64,000 bases of DNA from CAZJLN01 sp964540765 (GTDB taxonomy: Bacteria > Chloroflexota > Anaerolineae > Anaerolineales > Anaerolineaceae). The notes beneath the pieces were generated by a model. It was not told the origin of the DNA. It did not search any database and was given only the letters and a program-made list of their open reading frames with translations. Position numbers and translations under genes: made by a program. Position 1 is the stretch's first letter, and each line of letters opens with the position of its first letter. Positions 7,597 through 16,232 of this stretch are shown here, in pieces. The DNA lies in contig CAZINW010000003.1 in assembly GCA_964540765.1 (NCBI GenBank), positions 1 to 64,000 on the forward strand, read 5' to 3'.

Positions 7597-9306
7597 TCAG
7601 CCACCCAATTCCCATAACCAGTTGCGGATGATCTCACTGCGGGCTTCTGTGGATCCATGCATATTGAGCGGTCGACCGCGTGCGTCAATGACCACGCCAA
7701 TTTCACTACCAGACACAGAGACCCAACCCCCCAATCCCTCATGCCCCATACCTACATCTGTTTCCAGTTCAGGTGCAAGGTAAATACGTGCCTTCGTCCC
7801 CGGCTTTACGTCGTATCGTTTAATGCTGCCCTTTTTAATTTCATGGATCTCCCGCTCTTCTTCCTCACGGGCAATTTCAATGCTCATGATCTTTTGCCCT
7901 TCCTTGGCAGGGCTTTCCGCGCATATGACGGTTCCAAGATTCTTAAAAACACCGTTGTCCAAAATCTGCACAGGCAACACGGGTTCAATCTCAGCCAGTG
8001 AGCCCAAACTTGCCAGGATTTGTCCCTTATCAAGCACAAGGGTTGTGATGCCGTGAGGTTTCAGCCCGTCAAGTGCCATCAGAAATTGCTGCCCAATTGT
8101 GGGAACGTTTGTCAGGCTTTCTCCGCTCAGGATGATGGGTTCATACACATCATTCAAACCTTCATCTGGATCATAGCCAAAGTCTTTGTACAAGTCTGCT
8201 GTTTTGGCAAAGGCATCCTGCAACCTGACGCGCGTCCAGGCATGTTCTATGGCAAGATCCTCAAGCGTTGAAGCCATGAATGCCGGATGTAGGCTTTTGT
8301 TGAGCATATATTCTGCCACGCTCTCAACATCAAGGGGAAAGGAGGACCAGTAGCAAGTTTTTTCGCCAACATCAACACCGATGGGTGTGCGGGTTAACAT
8401 CGTAGTGAACTTGCTTGATTTTGATGCCACCAGCATGGTCGACCCAGCCCCAACGTCCAGTGCCATGACACCCTTATCAACTTTGGATATCTGATCCAAA
8501 TAGCGCACCATGCGCCCCATGGCAAATGCGGTAGGAATAATGCGCACCCCAAGCATTGTTTTGAGTTCCTGTAATCCGGATAATTGCCGCAAGCGGATGC
8601 GTTCAAATGCGTCCAACATTGCCCCCCAGGCACCGATCAGGTCTTCCATGCCAAATTCCGGGTGGATGTTAGGCGCCAGGTGCAGATCATCGCCCGCATC
8701 CAGTAATTTTGTGATGCCTTCGAGCAAGGCATGGTTGCCGGCATAGACGATCTGGGGCTTGTATAATCTGGGAAGATGTGAATAGACCAGGCGAATATTT
8801 TCCACGGCTGCCACTAATGGCTTGCTGGCACCCTGATTGTCACCTCCAGCCAGAATGATCAAATCAGCATCAGCCTGCATCAAGCTTTCCAGCTGGTGCG
8901 TGGCATCCAGACCATCGCTCAGACTCAACATGGCTGTTTCTTCCGTATAGAACAGGCTTGCCAGTTTGCGAATACCAGTCAGAGAGGATTTATCTGTCAA
9001 ACCGATCAGGGCAGTTTTGATGCGCGGACCTGCGGAGAGGCTCAATCCAACCTTTTCAACACCCTTGTCAGGGGATTCCTGTCCAACGATCAACCTGCCG
9101 TTATGATCCAGCAAACGGCGTCCTGTTCCATCCTGTAAACGCTCACAGGCTCTCCACACTCCGCTCAGCAGGTTTTCTCCGCCTGCAATCGTGCTTTGAG
9201 CTTCACCACTGCCAACCAATTGATAGTTACCGGAAGTATTGTCATACAACCAGGCACGCGTATGCTGTGAACCAATATCAAGGCTTAACAAGGATCTGTA
9301 AGTCAT
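7597..9306 (-). CDS. MutL/GlmL-like ASKHA ATPase
   Basis: Protein of 569 aa in the actin/hexokinase-like superfamily, related to the MutL proteins found beside glutamate mutase (unrelated to mismatch-repair MutL). The phosphate-1 loop is SLDIGSQHTRAWLYD (8-22). LIILAGGDNQGASKPL lies in the first half, and the phosphate-2 loop is VMALDVGAGSTM near residue 284. The start has a strong GAGGTGAGG upstream. No mutase or B12 enzyme is in the window. Instead the gene sits in an operon of membrane and zinc-ribbon proteins, so the glutamate-mutase role is unlikely to apply. The ATP-dependent role is unknown; the conserved context suggests a membrane-associated machine. Confidence 0.85.
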   Translation of the reverse strand: MTYRSLLSLDIGSQHTRAWLYDNTSGNYQLVGSGEAQSTIAGGENLLSGVWRACERLQDGTGRRLLDHNGRLIVGQESPDKGVEKVGLSLSAGPRIKTALIGLTDKSSLTGIRKLASLFYTEETAMLSLSDGLDATHQLESLMQADADLIILAGGDNQGASKPLVAAVENIRLVYSHLPRLYKPQIVYAGNHALLEGITKLLDAGDDLHLAPNIHPEFGMEDLIGAWGAMLDAFERIRLRQLSGLQELKTMLGVRIIPTAFAMGRMVRYLDQISKVDKGVMALDVGAGSTMLVASKSSKFTTMLTRTPIGVDVGEKTCYWSSFPLDVESVAEYMLNKSLHPAFMASTLEDLAIEHAWTRVRLQDAFAKTADLYKDFGYDPDEGLNDVYEPIILSGESLTNVPTIGQQFLMALDGLKPHGITTLVLDKGQILASLGSLAEIEPVLPVQILDNGVFKNLGTVICAESPAKEGQKIMSIEIAREEEEREIHEIKKGSIKRYDVKPGTKARIYLAPELETDVGMGHEGLGGWVSVSGSEIGVVIDARGRPLNMHGSTEARSEIIRNWLWELGG

Positions 9307-9321
9307 ATCCTCACCTCAATT

Positions 9322-10002
9322 TCAAGATCCGAATAGCTGGCTGATGAAATCACGTATTTCTGAAATGCGTGAGATCAAAGCCATTAATGCAGTTGAGTAA
9401 ATGCCGGCAAATAAAGCACCCAGCGTGATCCCGATAAAAATTTGCCCGATTTTACCAATATTCTCGTAAGGTCGCTTTATTTCTGAATCTTTACTTTCTT
9501 TCTTTGGTAAACCAAAATGAAAGTAGAGCAGGGTTGTGATCACCCCGATCAGCATGATCACCGCATCTGCCCACCTTATCCAGGTTTGTCCATCATTCTG
9601 ATACAAAGTGGTGCTTGAGAAAAGGTTAATGGTTCCCAGCATCTGCGGGACAATTGTTCCCAAGGTTACCCCACCGATCGTCAGGGCGGAAATGATGCCC
9701 ACCAGGATTGCCATTGGAATGCTGCCTGCTTTGGTTAATCGAGGGATGATCATCGCCACCAGCAATAGGCTTAACACCAAAGGCACAAGGGCAAGCAAGC
9801 GCTCCTGCCAGCTTCCATCAATTACAGGTCTGATCAAATAGGGAATGATCACCTTGCTGATCAATACAACGGTCGTATAACCACTTGAAACGCCGACCAG
9901 AAGGTAGACAGCCAGTTTAAAAAAGAAATTATCACCAAGGATGTAACTGAACACCATGATGGTCAATGCAAAACTTATGATCCCGATAGCCAGATCCAGC
10001 AT
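9322..10002 (-). CDS. Multi-pass membrane protein of the MutL-like operon
   Basis: Hydrophobic protein (226 aa) with about six membrane segments: around 3-21, 26-54, 67-87, 95-118, 141-160 and 185-212. A charged cytoplasmic loop, LPKKESKDSEIKRPYEN, precedes the last one. No family is recognised. The last segment (GQIFIGITLGALFAGIYSTAL) resembles the last segment of the membrane protein at 11886-12500 (GGRGILIGISLGALLTGLR), suggesting that the two may be paralogues or share a partner. It lies 8 bases after the zinc-ribbon gene and 15 before the ATPase gene, so it is surely co-transcribed. Confidence 0.75.
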   Translation of the reverse strand: MLDLAIGIISFALTIMVFSYILGDNFFFKLAVYLLVGVSSGYTTVVLISKVIIPYLIRPVIDGSWQERLLALVPLVLSLLLVAMIIPRLTKAGSIPMAILVGIISALTIGGVTLGTIVPQMLGTINLFSSTTLYQNDGQTWIRWADAVIMLIGVITTLLYFHFGLPKKESKDSEIKRPYENIGKIGQIFIGITLGALFAGIYSTALMALISRISEIRDFISQLFGS

Positions 10003-10010
10003 TTTAAGGC

Positions 10011-11885
10011 TCAGTTCTTCTTTTGCGCTTCATGTTCAGGGTTCGATTCCAGGCGGAACACAAATCCAACCAGGAATAAGATGATCATGACCAATAAGCC
10101 GGATTGATAAGCCTGCCAGGAATTGCCAGACTCTAACCCGTCACCAACCATTGAGGCATATATTCCAGCATCATGGTAGCCTGAAAGCAGACCTCCCAAT
10201 TGTCCAGAATCATAATATGGCAGCAGGACGGCTGCCTCCTGGGTACTGCTGATCATCAACATGGGTGTTCCGGAAATGTGTGGTCCCACCTGCTCCAGCC
10301 AGTTGCGACCGGACTGCAATGAATCCACCAGGATGATGATCCGGTCAAAATCAGCCAGGCTGTTAATCCCTGCCAGCGCATAACTCTTGCTAACTCCAGA
10401 TGCGTTTGGGTCAAAGTCCTTCATCGCAAAATTCAATGCGCCCAGGCGACCTCCAGGAAGATATTGGATCGAATCGACCAATACTTCACTGTCGTCATCA
10501 ATAGCATCGGACTGTAACAATCGCTCTGCCAACCAGATACCTTCAGGATAAGTGGTCATCGGGTAAATCTCTGCACTGCTTTCAACTAGGTGTTTTAAGA
10601 CCGGCTGAGCGAGTGTTTCCATTTCAGCAGATGTTGATGGCTGATAATCCACAACCATCAAGATTTTGCTGCCAGCCTTTAATTCTGAAACACTTTCATG
10701 GAAAGCCTGGCTGGCTGGCTGCATTGAACCTTGGAGAAAGATGGCTTCATCGTCACTTAGGAATGGAAAAATGGTCATGACCAGCAGGATCAATGCCAGG
10801 ATTAACCTGAATGTCTTTGTCTTAACTTTTCTTGGCGATTTTTGAACATAAGCGGATTTCCCCTCACCATCCACCAAGGCTTTAAGCAATTCCATGCGTT
10901 CCCGCTGTTCACGCTGCAGGTAACGGTAGGGATCAGCGGGTATTGGCTCCAGTTCCTCCTCCGCGGATTGGTCAGCCGCTGAAAGATCCAAATGACTGAT
11001 CTGAGCTTCGCCTGCTGCCTCACCAAGGGTCTCAAGAGGTTGTTTGCCTGTACCTTTTTCCTCAAGCTTGCTGGCATCTTTCTGGTCTTTCCCGTCGCCG
11101 ACAGGCTGCTTTAAATCTCCCAGGTGCACCGGTTGGGTTGATTCATCTATCTTTATCAGGGTATCTTCAGAAGAAGCCTGCACGTCTTGATCAGGTGCCT
11201 CCACCCCTTGTTCAAGCCAGTCCGGCAGGGGTTCCTTTCTTTCAGGGGACGAGAGATCGTCCAATGTTTCACCTTGAGATTCATGCTCAATTTCACGCAG
11301 TTTTCTTAACCAACTCGGAATGCCCTCTTCCTCTTCAGGACTTTCTTCATCAGGTCCGGGTTCAGGCGGCAGGGCAGCGTCACGCCTGGCATTTTCGCGT
11401 ATCTGGGCGATCCAGCTGTCAAATTCACCGCCAATTTCTGCCTGCGCATTTTCTTTCAGGGTTTCGTCCCTGGCAGAAACTTTTTTAACCAGGTCGCCGC
11501 TGGCATCAGATTCCGTCTTGGCACGTTTACGCACTTTTTCCAGCCAGTCAGGTATCCTGCCCTCATCTTCAGTCTTATCGCTTGATGAGCCAGGTTCATT
11601 CACGCCCGCTGCATGACTTTCCTTTTCTGACTCATTCGGTTGAACATTCAACGAAATGGGGCTGGGTTGGCTGCCCGACTTATTTTCTTTACGCAAATCC
11701 TGCATGAATTCTGAAAGGTCTTGGTCATCATCCGGGTTGAGGTGTTCTGCCAACGCATCATGTTCTTTGTTGATTCCGTCAATTGAAAAAGCCTGCTCAA
11801 GCGGCATCCCGCAGTATAAACAGCGGGTCGCACCAAGCAGATTCTCTTCACCACAATGACTGCAAATCAAAAATTCATCCGTCAT
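10011..11885 (-). CDS. Zinc-ribbon membrane protein with repeated Trp motifs
   Basis: Protein of 624 aa with unusual architecture. An N-terminal zinc ribbon (Cys8, Cys11, Cys22, Cys25) is followed by about 320 acidic, low-complexity residues and one membrane helix (357-373). An alpha/beta domain of about 200 residues (KILMVVDYQPSTS, DFDRIIILVDSLQ) comes next, then a second membrane helix (594-610). The disordered part carries a recurrent short motif: LSEFMQDLR (57), IPDWLEKVR (111), FDSWIAQIR (155), IPSWLRKLR (189) and LPDWLEQGV (220). These look like docking peptides. The alpha/beta domain most likely lies outside the membrane between the two helices. The function is unknown. It directly follows the upstream gene without a gap. 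Confidence 0.75.
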   Translation of the reverse strand: MTDEFLICSHCGEENLLGATRCLYCGMPLEQAFSIDGINKEHDALAEHLNPDDDQDLSEFMQDLRKENKSGSQPSPISLNVQPNESEKESHAAGVNEPGSSSDKTEDEGRIPDWLEKVRKRAKTESDASGDLVKKVSARDETLKENAQAEIGGEFDSWIAQIRENARRDAALPPEPGPDEESPEEEEGIPSWLRKLREIEHESQGETLDDLSSPERKEPLPDWLEQGVEAPDQDVQASSEDTLIKIDESTQPVHLGDLKQPVGDGKDQKDASKLEEKGTGKQPLETLGEAAGEAQISHLDLSAADQSAEEELEPIPADPYRYLQREQRERMELLKALVDGEGKSAYVQKSPRKVKTKTFRLILALILLVMTIFPFLSDDEAIFLQGSMQPASQAFHESVSELKAGSKILMVVDYQPSTSAEMETLAQPVLKHLVESSAEIYPMTTYPEGIWLAERLLQSDAIDDDSEVLVDSIQYLPGGRLGALNFAMKDFDPNASGVSKSYALAGINSLADFDRIIILVDSLQSGRNWLEQVGPHISGTPMLMISSTQEAAVLLPYYDSGQLGGLLSGYHDAGIYASMVGDGLESGNSWQAYQSGLLVMIILFLVGFVFRLESNPEHEAQKKN

Positions 11886-12500
11886 TTATTCACCATAAGG
11901 ACGCTCAGCCCCAAAAAGGACACGCAATCCAGTCAGTAATGCCCCCAGGGAAATACCGATCAAGATCCCCCTGCCGCCGGCGATGGGCAACCGCTGAACA
12001 AAAGCAACAACCTGGCCAATAACAGGGTTGCCAATCGCCTGGATGAAACCCATTCCCAGAACCAGGAAAACCAAAACGCTGATACCAAAAGACAAGGATA
12101 AAGGCGTCCAGCCTTTCGTTCTGAAGAATTGAATCCCAGCGTAAGTCAGGGTCAGTGCCAACAAGCCCATCAGGCTGACCTCCAGCGGGATGCGGATGGA
12201 AGAGACCCAGCGCAAATATCCCGGGTTATCTGCTCCGAGCAGCAATCCACCGATCAGGCTGATGGAAAAGCTGAAAAGAACGATCAGGCTGAAGAAGAAA
12301 CCTCGCTTTCCCTGGACCACCCTGCGAGTATGGGTCAGCATCAGGTTGGTAATACCCACAAGAGTGGCAACGCTTGCCAGTACTATTCCCCACTGTAATA
12401 CGGTAGCAAGGTAAGGCTCAAAGAAAGGCCTAAAAATAATGGAGATCAGTGTGAACAATCCCACCAGAACTGCGCAAAGGATAGGAATAACTTTTCTCAT
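11886..12500 (-). CDS. Multi-pass membrane protein of the MutL-like operon
   Basis: Hydrophobic protein (204 aa) with about six or seven membrane segments (around 4-23, 32-55, 68-88, 102-124, 133-157, 178-195). A basic loop lies after the second segment (THTRRVVQGKRG), and the tail is short and polar. No family is recognised. Its start overlaps the stop of the preceding gene by one base, and the next gene begins immediately after its stop. It must function with its neighbours, probably as part of a membrane complex. Confidence 0.75.
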   Translation of the reverse strand: MRKVIPILCAVLVGLFTLISIIFRPFFEPYLATVLQWGIVLASVATLVGITNLMLTHTRRVVQGKRGFFFSLIVLFSFSISLIGGLLLGADNPGYLRWVSSIRIPLEVSLMGLLALTLTYAGIQFFRTKGWTPLSLSFGISVLVFLVLGMGFIQAIGNPVIGQVVAFVQRLPIAGGRGILIGISLGALLTGLRVLFGAERPYGE

Positions 12501-13243
12501 CAGAACAATCCCATCACCTTTGAAAGTGCACCCACAATCAGGGCAAGGATGATCAGGATCCTCAAAATATCCTGCACATGTAAAGAAGCTGCCTCAATTG
12601 GGTGGGTCTCAAAATTCGCCCCAGCAGCATAATATTCTTCCCCAATGACAGCCTGCGGAAGACTGGCAAAAAACACAGCTTGTGAGCCCGGTGAATCACT
12701 GGCTGCCACACAATAGGTCTCATGCCTGCCAGCCAGGTCAACAGCCAAAGCCATTTCAGGTCTCAAATGTCCTATCATGACCAGTCCGCCATTGATGCCC
12801 TTGTGGATTTCCGGAAGAACACCACCCAGATATGCCATGCCGGTTGTCCCGGTAAATTGTGTATGATCCATTGAAAATAACTCAGGAACCAGTGCATCTT
12901 TATAGACGCCAGCCAGGACTAACTGGCTTAAACAAGCCAGACTTCCATCTCCACTGAGAGCCAGCGCTGCTTGATCTCCATAGACAGTTTGCCTGGAGAG
13001 TTTGGATAAGACCGGCAATCCAATGATCCCGCCGATGGACATATCCTGAGCGCTGAACTGACCGCCAATCGCAAAAATGAAACGTTTGCCCTGTTCAAAC
13101 GCAACCAGATTTTGTCTCTGCAGACTTTTATACACGTCAATATGGCGTAAATGCGTAAACGGGTTGCGCCGATTGATCAGCCAGGTCAGCAGTAGTAAAA
13201 TTGCCGCCAGCCCGATGATGATCCATGTTGCCCATTTTGTCAT
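12500..13243 (-). CDS. Membrane protein resembling DUF6754
   Basis: Protein of 247 aa with one N-terminal membrane helix (about 4-23), a conserved soluble domain and a C-terminal membrane helix (about 226-245). The soluble domain has Gly-rich conserved blocks: FIFAIGGQFSAQDMSIGGII, GMAYLGGVLPEIHKGINGGL and FFASLPQAVIGEEYYAAGA. From memory this resembles the uncharacterised DUF6754 family of archaea and Chloroflexota; that assignment needs a profile search. The start overlaps the upstream small gene's stop by four bases (ATGA), and its own stop overlaps the next start by one. No catalytic residues are evident. Confidence 0.68.
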   Translation of the reverse strand: MTKWATWIIIGLAAILLLLTWLINRRNPFTHLRHIDVYKSLQRQNLVAFEQGKRFIFAIGGQFSAQDMSIGGIIGLPVLSKLSRQTVYGDQAALALSGDGSLACLSQLVLAGVYKDALVPELFSMDHTQFTGTTGMAYLGGVLPEIHKGINGGLVMIGHLRPEMALAVDLAGRHETYCVAASDSPGSQAVFFASLPQAVIGEEYYAAGANFETHPIEAASLHVQDILRILIILALIVGALSKVMGLF

Positions 13244-13485
13244 ATGCTCAAATCCTTACGCAAATAATCAGCCAACAAAGCAGAAGATTTGTCATCTTCA
13301 AGAACGGATGCCAAATTCTTCACCTGAAGATCAGCCAAATTAGCAACCGCGCCCATGTGCAACAGTTGAGAAAAGACCAGCGTTAAAGGTCCAGCGCCAT
13401 CCAAAACAGATAACGCCAATTTGGTCAGCCCCCAGCGTTTCAGGAAGCCAGCCCATTCTTTAAAAAGGGCAGAATCCTCACTCAT
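13240..13485 (-). CDS. Small protein, first gene of the MutL-like operon
   Basis: Cytoplasmic-looking protein of about 81 aa (from MSEDSALFKEW) with no recognised family; mostly helical and leucine-rich. The ATG at 13485 is chosen because an extended -10 (TGC-TATACT) ends 7 bases before it. Further upstream ATGs at 13518 and, if the assembly gap is closed by merging the 55-base duplicate, one equivalent to 13757 are in frame. The N-terminus is therefore uncertain. Its stop overlaps the DUF6754-like gene by four bases, so translation is coupled. Confidence 0.6.
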   Translation of the reverse strand: MSEDSALFKEWAGFLKRWGLTKLALSVLDGAGPLTLVFSQLLHMGAVANLADLQVKNLASVLEDDKSSALLADYLRKDLSI

Positions 13486-13687
13486 GTCATAAAGTATAGC
13501 ATAATTGGGCTCTAACATAAATGCATTAAATCNNNNNNNNNNNNNNNNNNNNNNNNNNNNNNNNNNNNNNNNNNNNNNNNNNNNNNNNNNNNNNNNNNNN
13601 NNNNNNNNNNNNNNNNNNNNNNNNNNNNNNNNTCACTCATGTCATAAAGTATAGCATAATTGGGCTCTAACATAAATGCATTAAATC
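13478..13687. other. Assembly gap: 100 N flanked by a 55-base exact duplicate
   Basis: Bases 13533-13632 are exactly 100 N. The 55 bases before it (13478-13532) are identical to the 55 after it (13633-13687). This looks like two contigs sharing one k-mer (k=55) that a scaffolder joined without merging. The true sequence probably has a single copy and no gap. Confidence 0.9.
13493..13498 (-). promoter_or_regulatory. Extended -10 element of the MutL-like operon
   Basis: Reverse-strand TATACT preceded by TGC lies 7 bases before the ATG at 13485, with no ribosome-binding site. The same element is duplicated in the repeat right of the N run. The transcript is probably leaderless. Confidence 0.5.
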
Positions 13688-13778
13688 CGCAGATATGGTT
13701 GATTTTCTGATCAAACCCCAAAACAAATCTTTTGTGGCATAATGGGTTCAGTTGCATTTGAATGCCAAGGAGCTATGC

Positions 13779-15050
13779 ATGAGTGTAAAGAAGCTTTGTG
13801 TCATTGGTCTGGGCTATATCGGTCTGCCTACCGCCAGCACTTTTGCCTGCCATGGACTGGAAGTGGTTGGCATGGATGTGAATGCCGACATCATCAGCCT
13901 TCTGCAAAAAGGGGAGGTGCATATTCTTGAGCCGGGATTGCATGACCTGGTTGAACAGGCATTGACATCCGGGAAGTTGACGATTTCACCTGTTGTTGTG
14001 CCGGCTGATGCATTCATCATTGCTGTCCCCACCCCTTTCCATGAAGATAAACGTGCTGACATGCGCTTTGTCACAGCAGCCGCGCAGTCAATCGTGCCAC
14101 ACCTCAAAGAGGGCAACCTCGTCATCCTTGAATCCACCTCACCGCCGCGCACCACTGTTGATCTGGTTGCACCGATCCTTGAAGGCAGTGGTTTGAAAGC
14201 CGGCAGAGATTTTCAGCTTGCATATTCACCTGAGCGCGTCCTGCCAGGTAATATTTTGCAGGAATTGATCCATAATTCCCGCGTAATCGGTGGCATTGAT
14301 CAAGCGTCTGCGATTGCAGGCAGTGAACTTTACCAACACTTCGTCAAGGGTGAGATCATCCTGACAGACGCCACCACGGCTGAGATGGTCAAATTGATGG
14401 AAAATACCTCGCGCGATATCAACATTGCCATTGCAAACGAATTTTGTCGCCTGGCTGATAAATTCGGCGTCGATATATGGGAAGCCATTTCGATTGCCAA
14501 TCTGCATCCACGGATTAATATCCTCAAGCCTGGTATTGGCGTTGGCGGGCATTGCATCAGCGTTGACCCCTGGTTCCTGGTCGAAGCAGCGCCCGATGAA
14601 TCTGCACTGGTGCGGATTGCTCGGCAGGTCAATGACTCGCAACCCGAGTTTGTGTGCGGCGTCATTGAGCGTTCCATCGGTGACTTAACCGGTATGAAAC
14701 TGGCATTCCTGGGTCTGGCATTCAAGCCGGATGTCGATGACCTGCGTGAAAGCCCCGCCGCACAGCTGGCACATTTCCTCATGGATAGGGGTGCACTCCT
14801 GACAGCCCACGAGCCGAATAAGCTCAATGCCAACCTGCCAGGCATCCCGCATGAGCCAAATCTAACCCGGCTGCTGCAGGACGCCGACCTGATCATCCTG
14901 GCAGTTGCTCATCAGCAGTTCAAATCTTTGGATCCCCAAAAAATCGCCAGCATTACCAAGGCGCGCCTGGTTTTTGACGCTGTCAATGGCTGGAACAAAG
15001 CTGCATGGCAGGCAGCCGGTTTTACCTATGCAGGTCTGGCTAAGAAATAA
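13779..15050 (+). CDS. wecC: UDP-N-acetyl-D-mannosamine dehydrogenase
   Basis: Oxidises UDP-ManNAc to UDP-ManNAcA with two NAD+ molecules. The 423-residue protein has the Rossmann motif GLGYIG (10-15), the ESTSPPRTT and SPERVLPGN blocks, NTSRDINIAIANEF, and catalytic Cys259 in GVGGHCISVDP. This matches the UDP-ManNAc dehydrogenase branch better than UDP-glucose dehydrogenase. AAGGAG (13767-13772) sits 6 bases before the ATG. An in-frame ATG at 13752 lacks such a site. It leads a cluster with the epimerase that makes its substrate 39 bases downstream. Likely role: acidic sugar for a surface polysaccharide. Confidence 0.93.
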   Translation: MSVKKLCVIGLGYIGLPTASTFACHGLEVVGMDVNADIISLLQKGEVHILEPGLHDLVEQALTSGKLTISPVVVPADAFIIAVPTPFHEDKRADMRFVTAAAQSIVPHLKEGNLVILESTSPPRTTVDLVAPILEGSGLKAGRDFQLAYSPERVLPGNILQELIHNSRVIGGIDQASAIAGSELYQHFVKGEIILTDATTAEMVKLMENTSRDINIAIANEFCRLADKFGVDIWEAISIANLHPRINILKPGIGVGGHCISVDPWFLVEAAPDESALVRIARQVNDSQPEFVCGVIERSIGDLTGMKLAFLGLAFKPDVDDLRESPAAQLAHFLMDRGALLTAHEPNKLNANLPGIPHEPNLTRLLQDADLIILAVAHQQFKSLDPQKIASITKARLVFDAVNGWNKAAWQAAGFTYAGLAKK

Positions 15051-15052
15051 AT

Positions 15053-15083
15053 TTGCATGCCCAACCTTATGGTCAAGTATAAT
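15053..15083 (+). promoter_or_regulatory. Promoter of the wecB gene
   Basis: TTGCAT (15053-15058) and TATAAT (15078-15083) are 19 bases apart. Exactly 6 bases separate TATAAT from the ATG at 15090 and there is no ribosome-binding site, the geometry of a leaderless transcript. Confidence 0.6.
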
Positions 15084-15089
15084 AAACCC

Positions 15090-16232
15090 ATGAGCCGTAA
15101 CCTGCGCGTTCTCTCAATTTTTGGCACACGCCCTGAAGCTGTAAAAATGGCACCGGTTATTCAGGCGCTCAAAAGGCAACCAGAGATTGAAGCCAAAGTC
15201 TGTGTTACCGCCCAGCATCGCCAGATGCTTGACCAGGTTTTGGAAGTATTTCAAATCCACCCTGATGTGGATCTGGATTTAATGCGCCCTGACCAATCCC
15301 TGGCACAACTTTCCGCCAGCATCTTTACCCATCTTGACCCTGTTCTCAGTGACCTGGAGCCGGATTGGATCCTCATCCAGGGCGACACCACCACCGTAGC
15401 CATCGCTTCATTATTGGGTTACTATCACCGCATCCGCATCGGGCATGTCGAGGCAGGTTTACGCTCATTTAACAAATGGGCACCCTTCCCCGAAGAGATC
15501 AACCGCCGTGTGGCTGGCGTGACCGCTGACCTTCACTTCGCCCCAACCGAAGGCAACCGCCAAAACTTGCTCTCTGAAGGCATTCCGGATGAGATAATCG
15601 CGGTCACAGGCAACCCTGCCATTGATGCGCTTCAGCAGATGGCAAGACAGCCAGAACCTGTGCTGGTCAAAGAATTGAGTCAAAAATTCGAGCTGGATTC
15701 CGGGCAAAAAAGGCTGGTAATGATCACCGCCCATCGCCGTGAGAATTTTGGTCAACCAATTGTCAATATCTGCCAGGCACTGCGAAGACTTGCATTGCGT
15801 TATGCAGATGACACCGTCTTCATTTATCCAGTTCACCTGAACCCCAACATTCAGGAGCCTGTGTATCGGGAGCTTTCCGGTCTGCCGAACCTGCACCTGG
15901 TCCAACCCCTCGATTATTTACCAATGGTCCATATGATGAAACATGCCCGCCTGATCCTGACAGATTCAGGCGGCTTGCAGGAAGAAGCCCCTGCGCTTGG
16001 CATCCCCACCCTGGTGCTACGGGAAACAACAGAGCGTCCGGAAGGTGTTCAGGCTGGCACGCTCAAACTCGTCGGCAGTGATCCTGAATTAATCTACGCC
16101 GAATCCTGCCGGCTGCTGAATGACCCAACCGCCCATGCTGCCATGGCAAACGCGGTTAACCCCTTCGGCGATGGACATGCAGCTGAATGTATTGTTCAGG
16201 CACTCATGGATCATTCCTCCAAAGATGGCTAA
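15090..16232 (+). CDS. wecB: UDP-N-acetylglucosamine 2-epimerase
   Basis: Non-hydrolysing epimerase that interconverts UDP-GlcNAc and UDP-ManNAc and supplies WecC. The 380-residue GT-B-fold protein has FGTRPEAVKMAP near the N-terminus, GDTTT, HVEAGLRS, TAHRRENFG and TDSGGLQEEA (from residue 291). It has the length and all the signature blocks of the family. The frame is open 11 codons further upstream, but the ATG at 15090 fits both the protein family start and the TATAAT 6 bases before it. Its end overlaps the next gene by 8 bases. Confidence 0.95.
   Translation: MSRNLRVLSIFGTRPEAVKMAPVIQALKRQPEIEAKVCVTAQHRQMLDQVLEVFQIHPDVDLDLMRPDQSLAQLSASIFTHLDPVLSDLEPDWILIQGDTTTVAIASLLGYYHRIRIGHVEAGLRSFNKWAPFPEEINRRVAGVTADLHFAPTEGNRQNLLSEGIPDEIIAVTGNPAIDALQQMARQPEPVLVKELSQKFELDSGQKRLVMITAHRRENFGQPIVNICQALRRLALRYADDTVFIYPVHLNPNIQEPVYRELSGLPNLHLVQPLDYLPMVHMMKHARLILTDSGGLQEEAPALGIPTLVLRETTERPEGVQAGTLKLVGSDPELIYAESCRLLNDPTAHAAMANAVNPFGDGHAAECIVQALMDHSSKDG

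Noticed and set aside
7596..7742. N-terminal extension of the KOW-like protein by 49 codons
   Set aside because: It lies within the end of the MutL-like gene; the ATG at 7595, one base after that stop, is the natural start.
7597..9306. Mismatch-repair MutL
   Set aside because: The protein has ASKHA phosphate loops, not a GHKL ATPase; the name match with GlmL-type MutL is a coincidence of nomenclature.
13512..13757. Frame running across the N gap
   Set aside because: It is created by the N run and the duplicated contig ends, not by real sequence.
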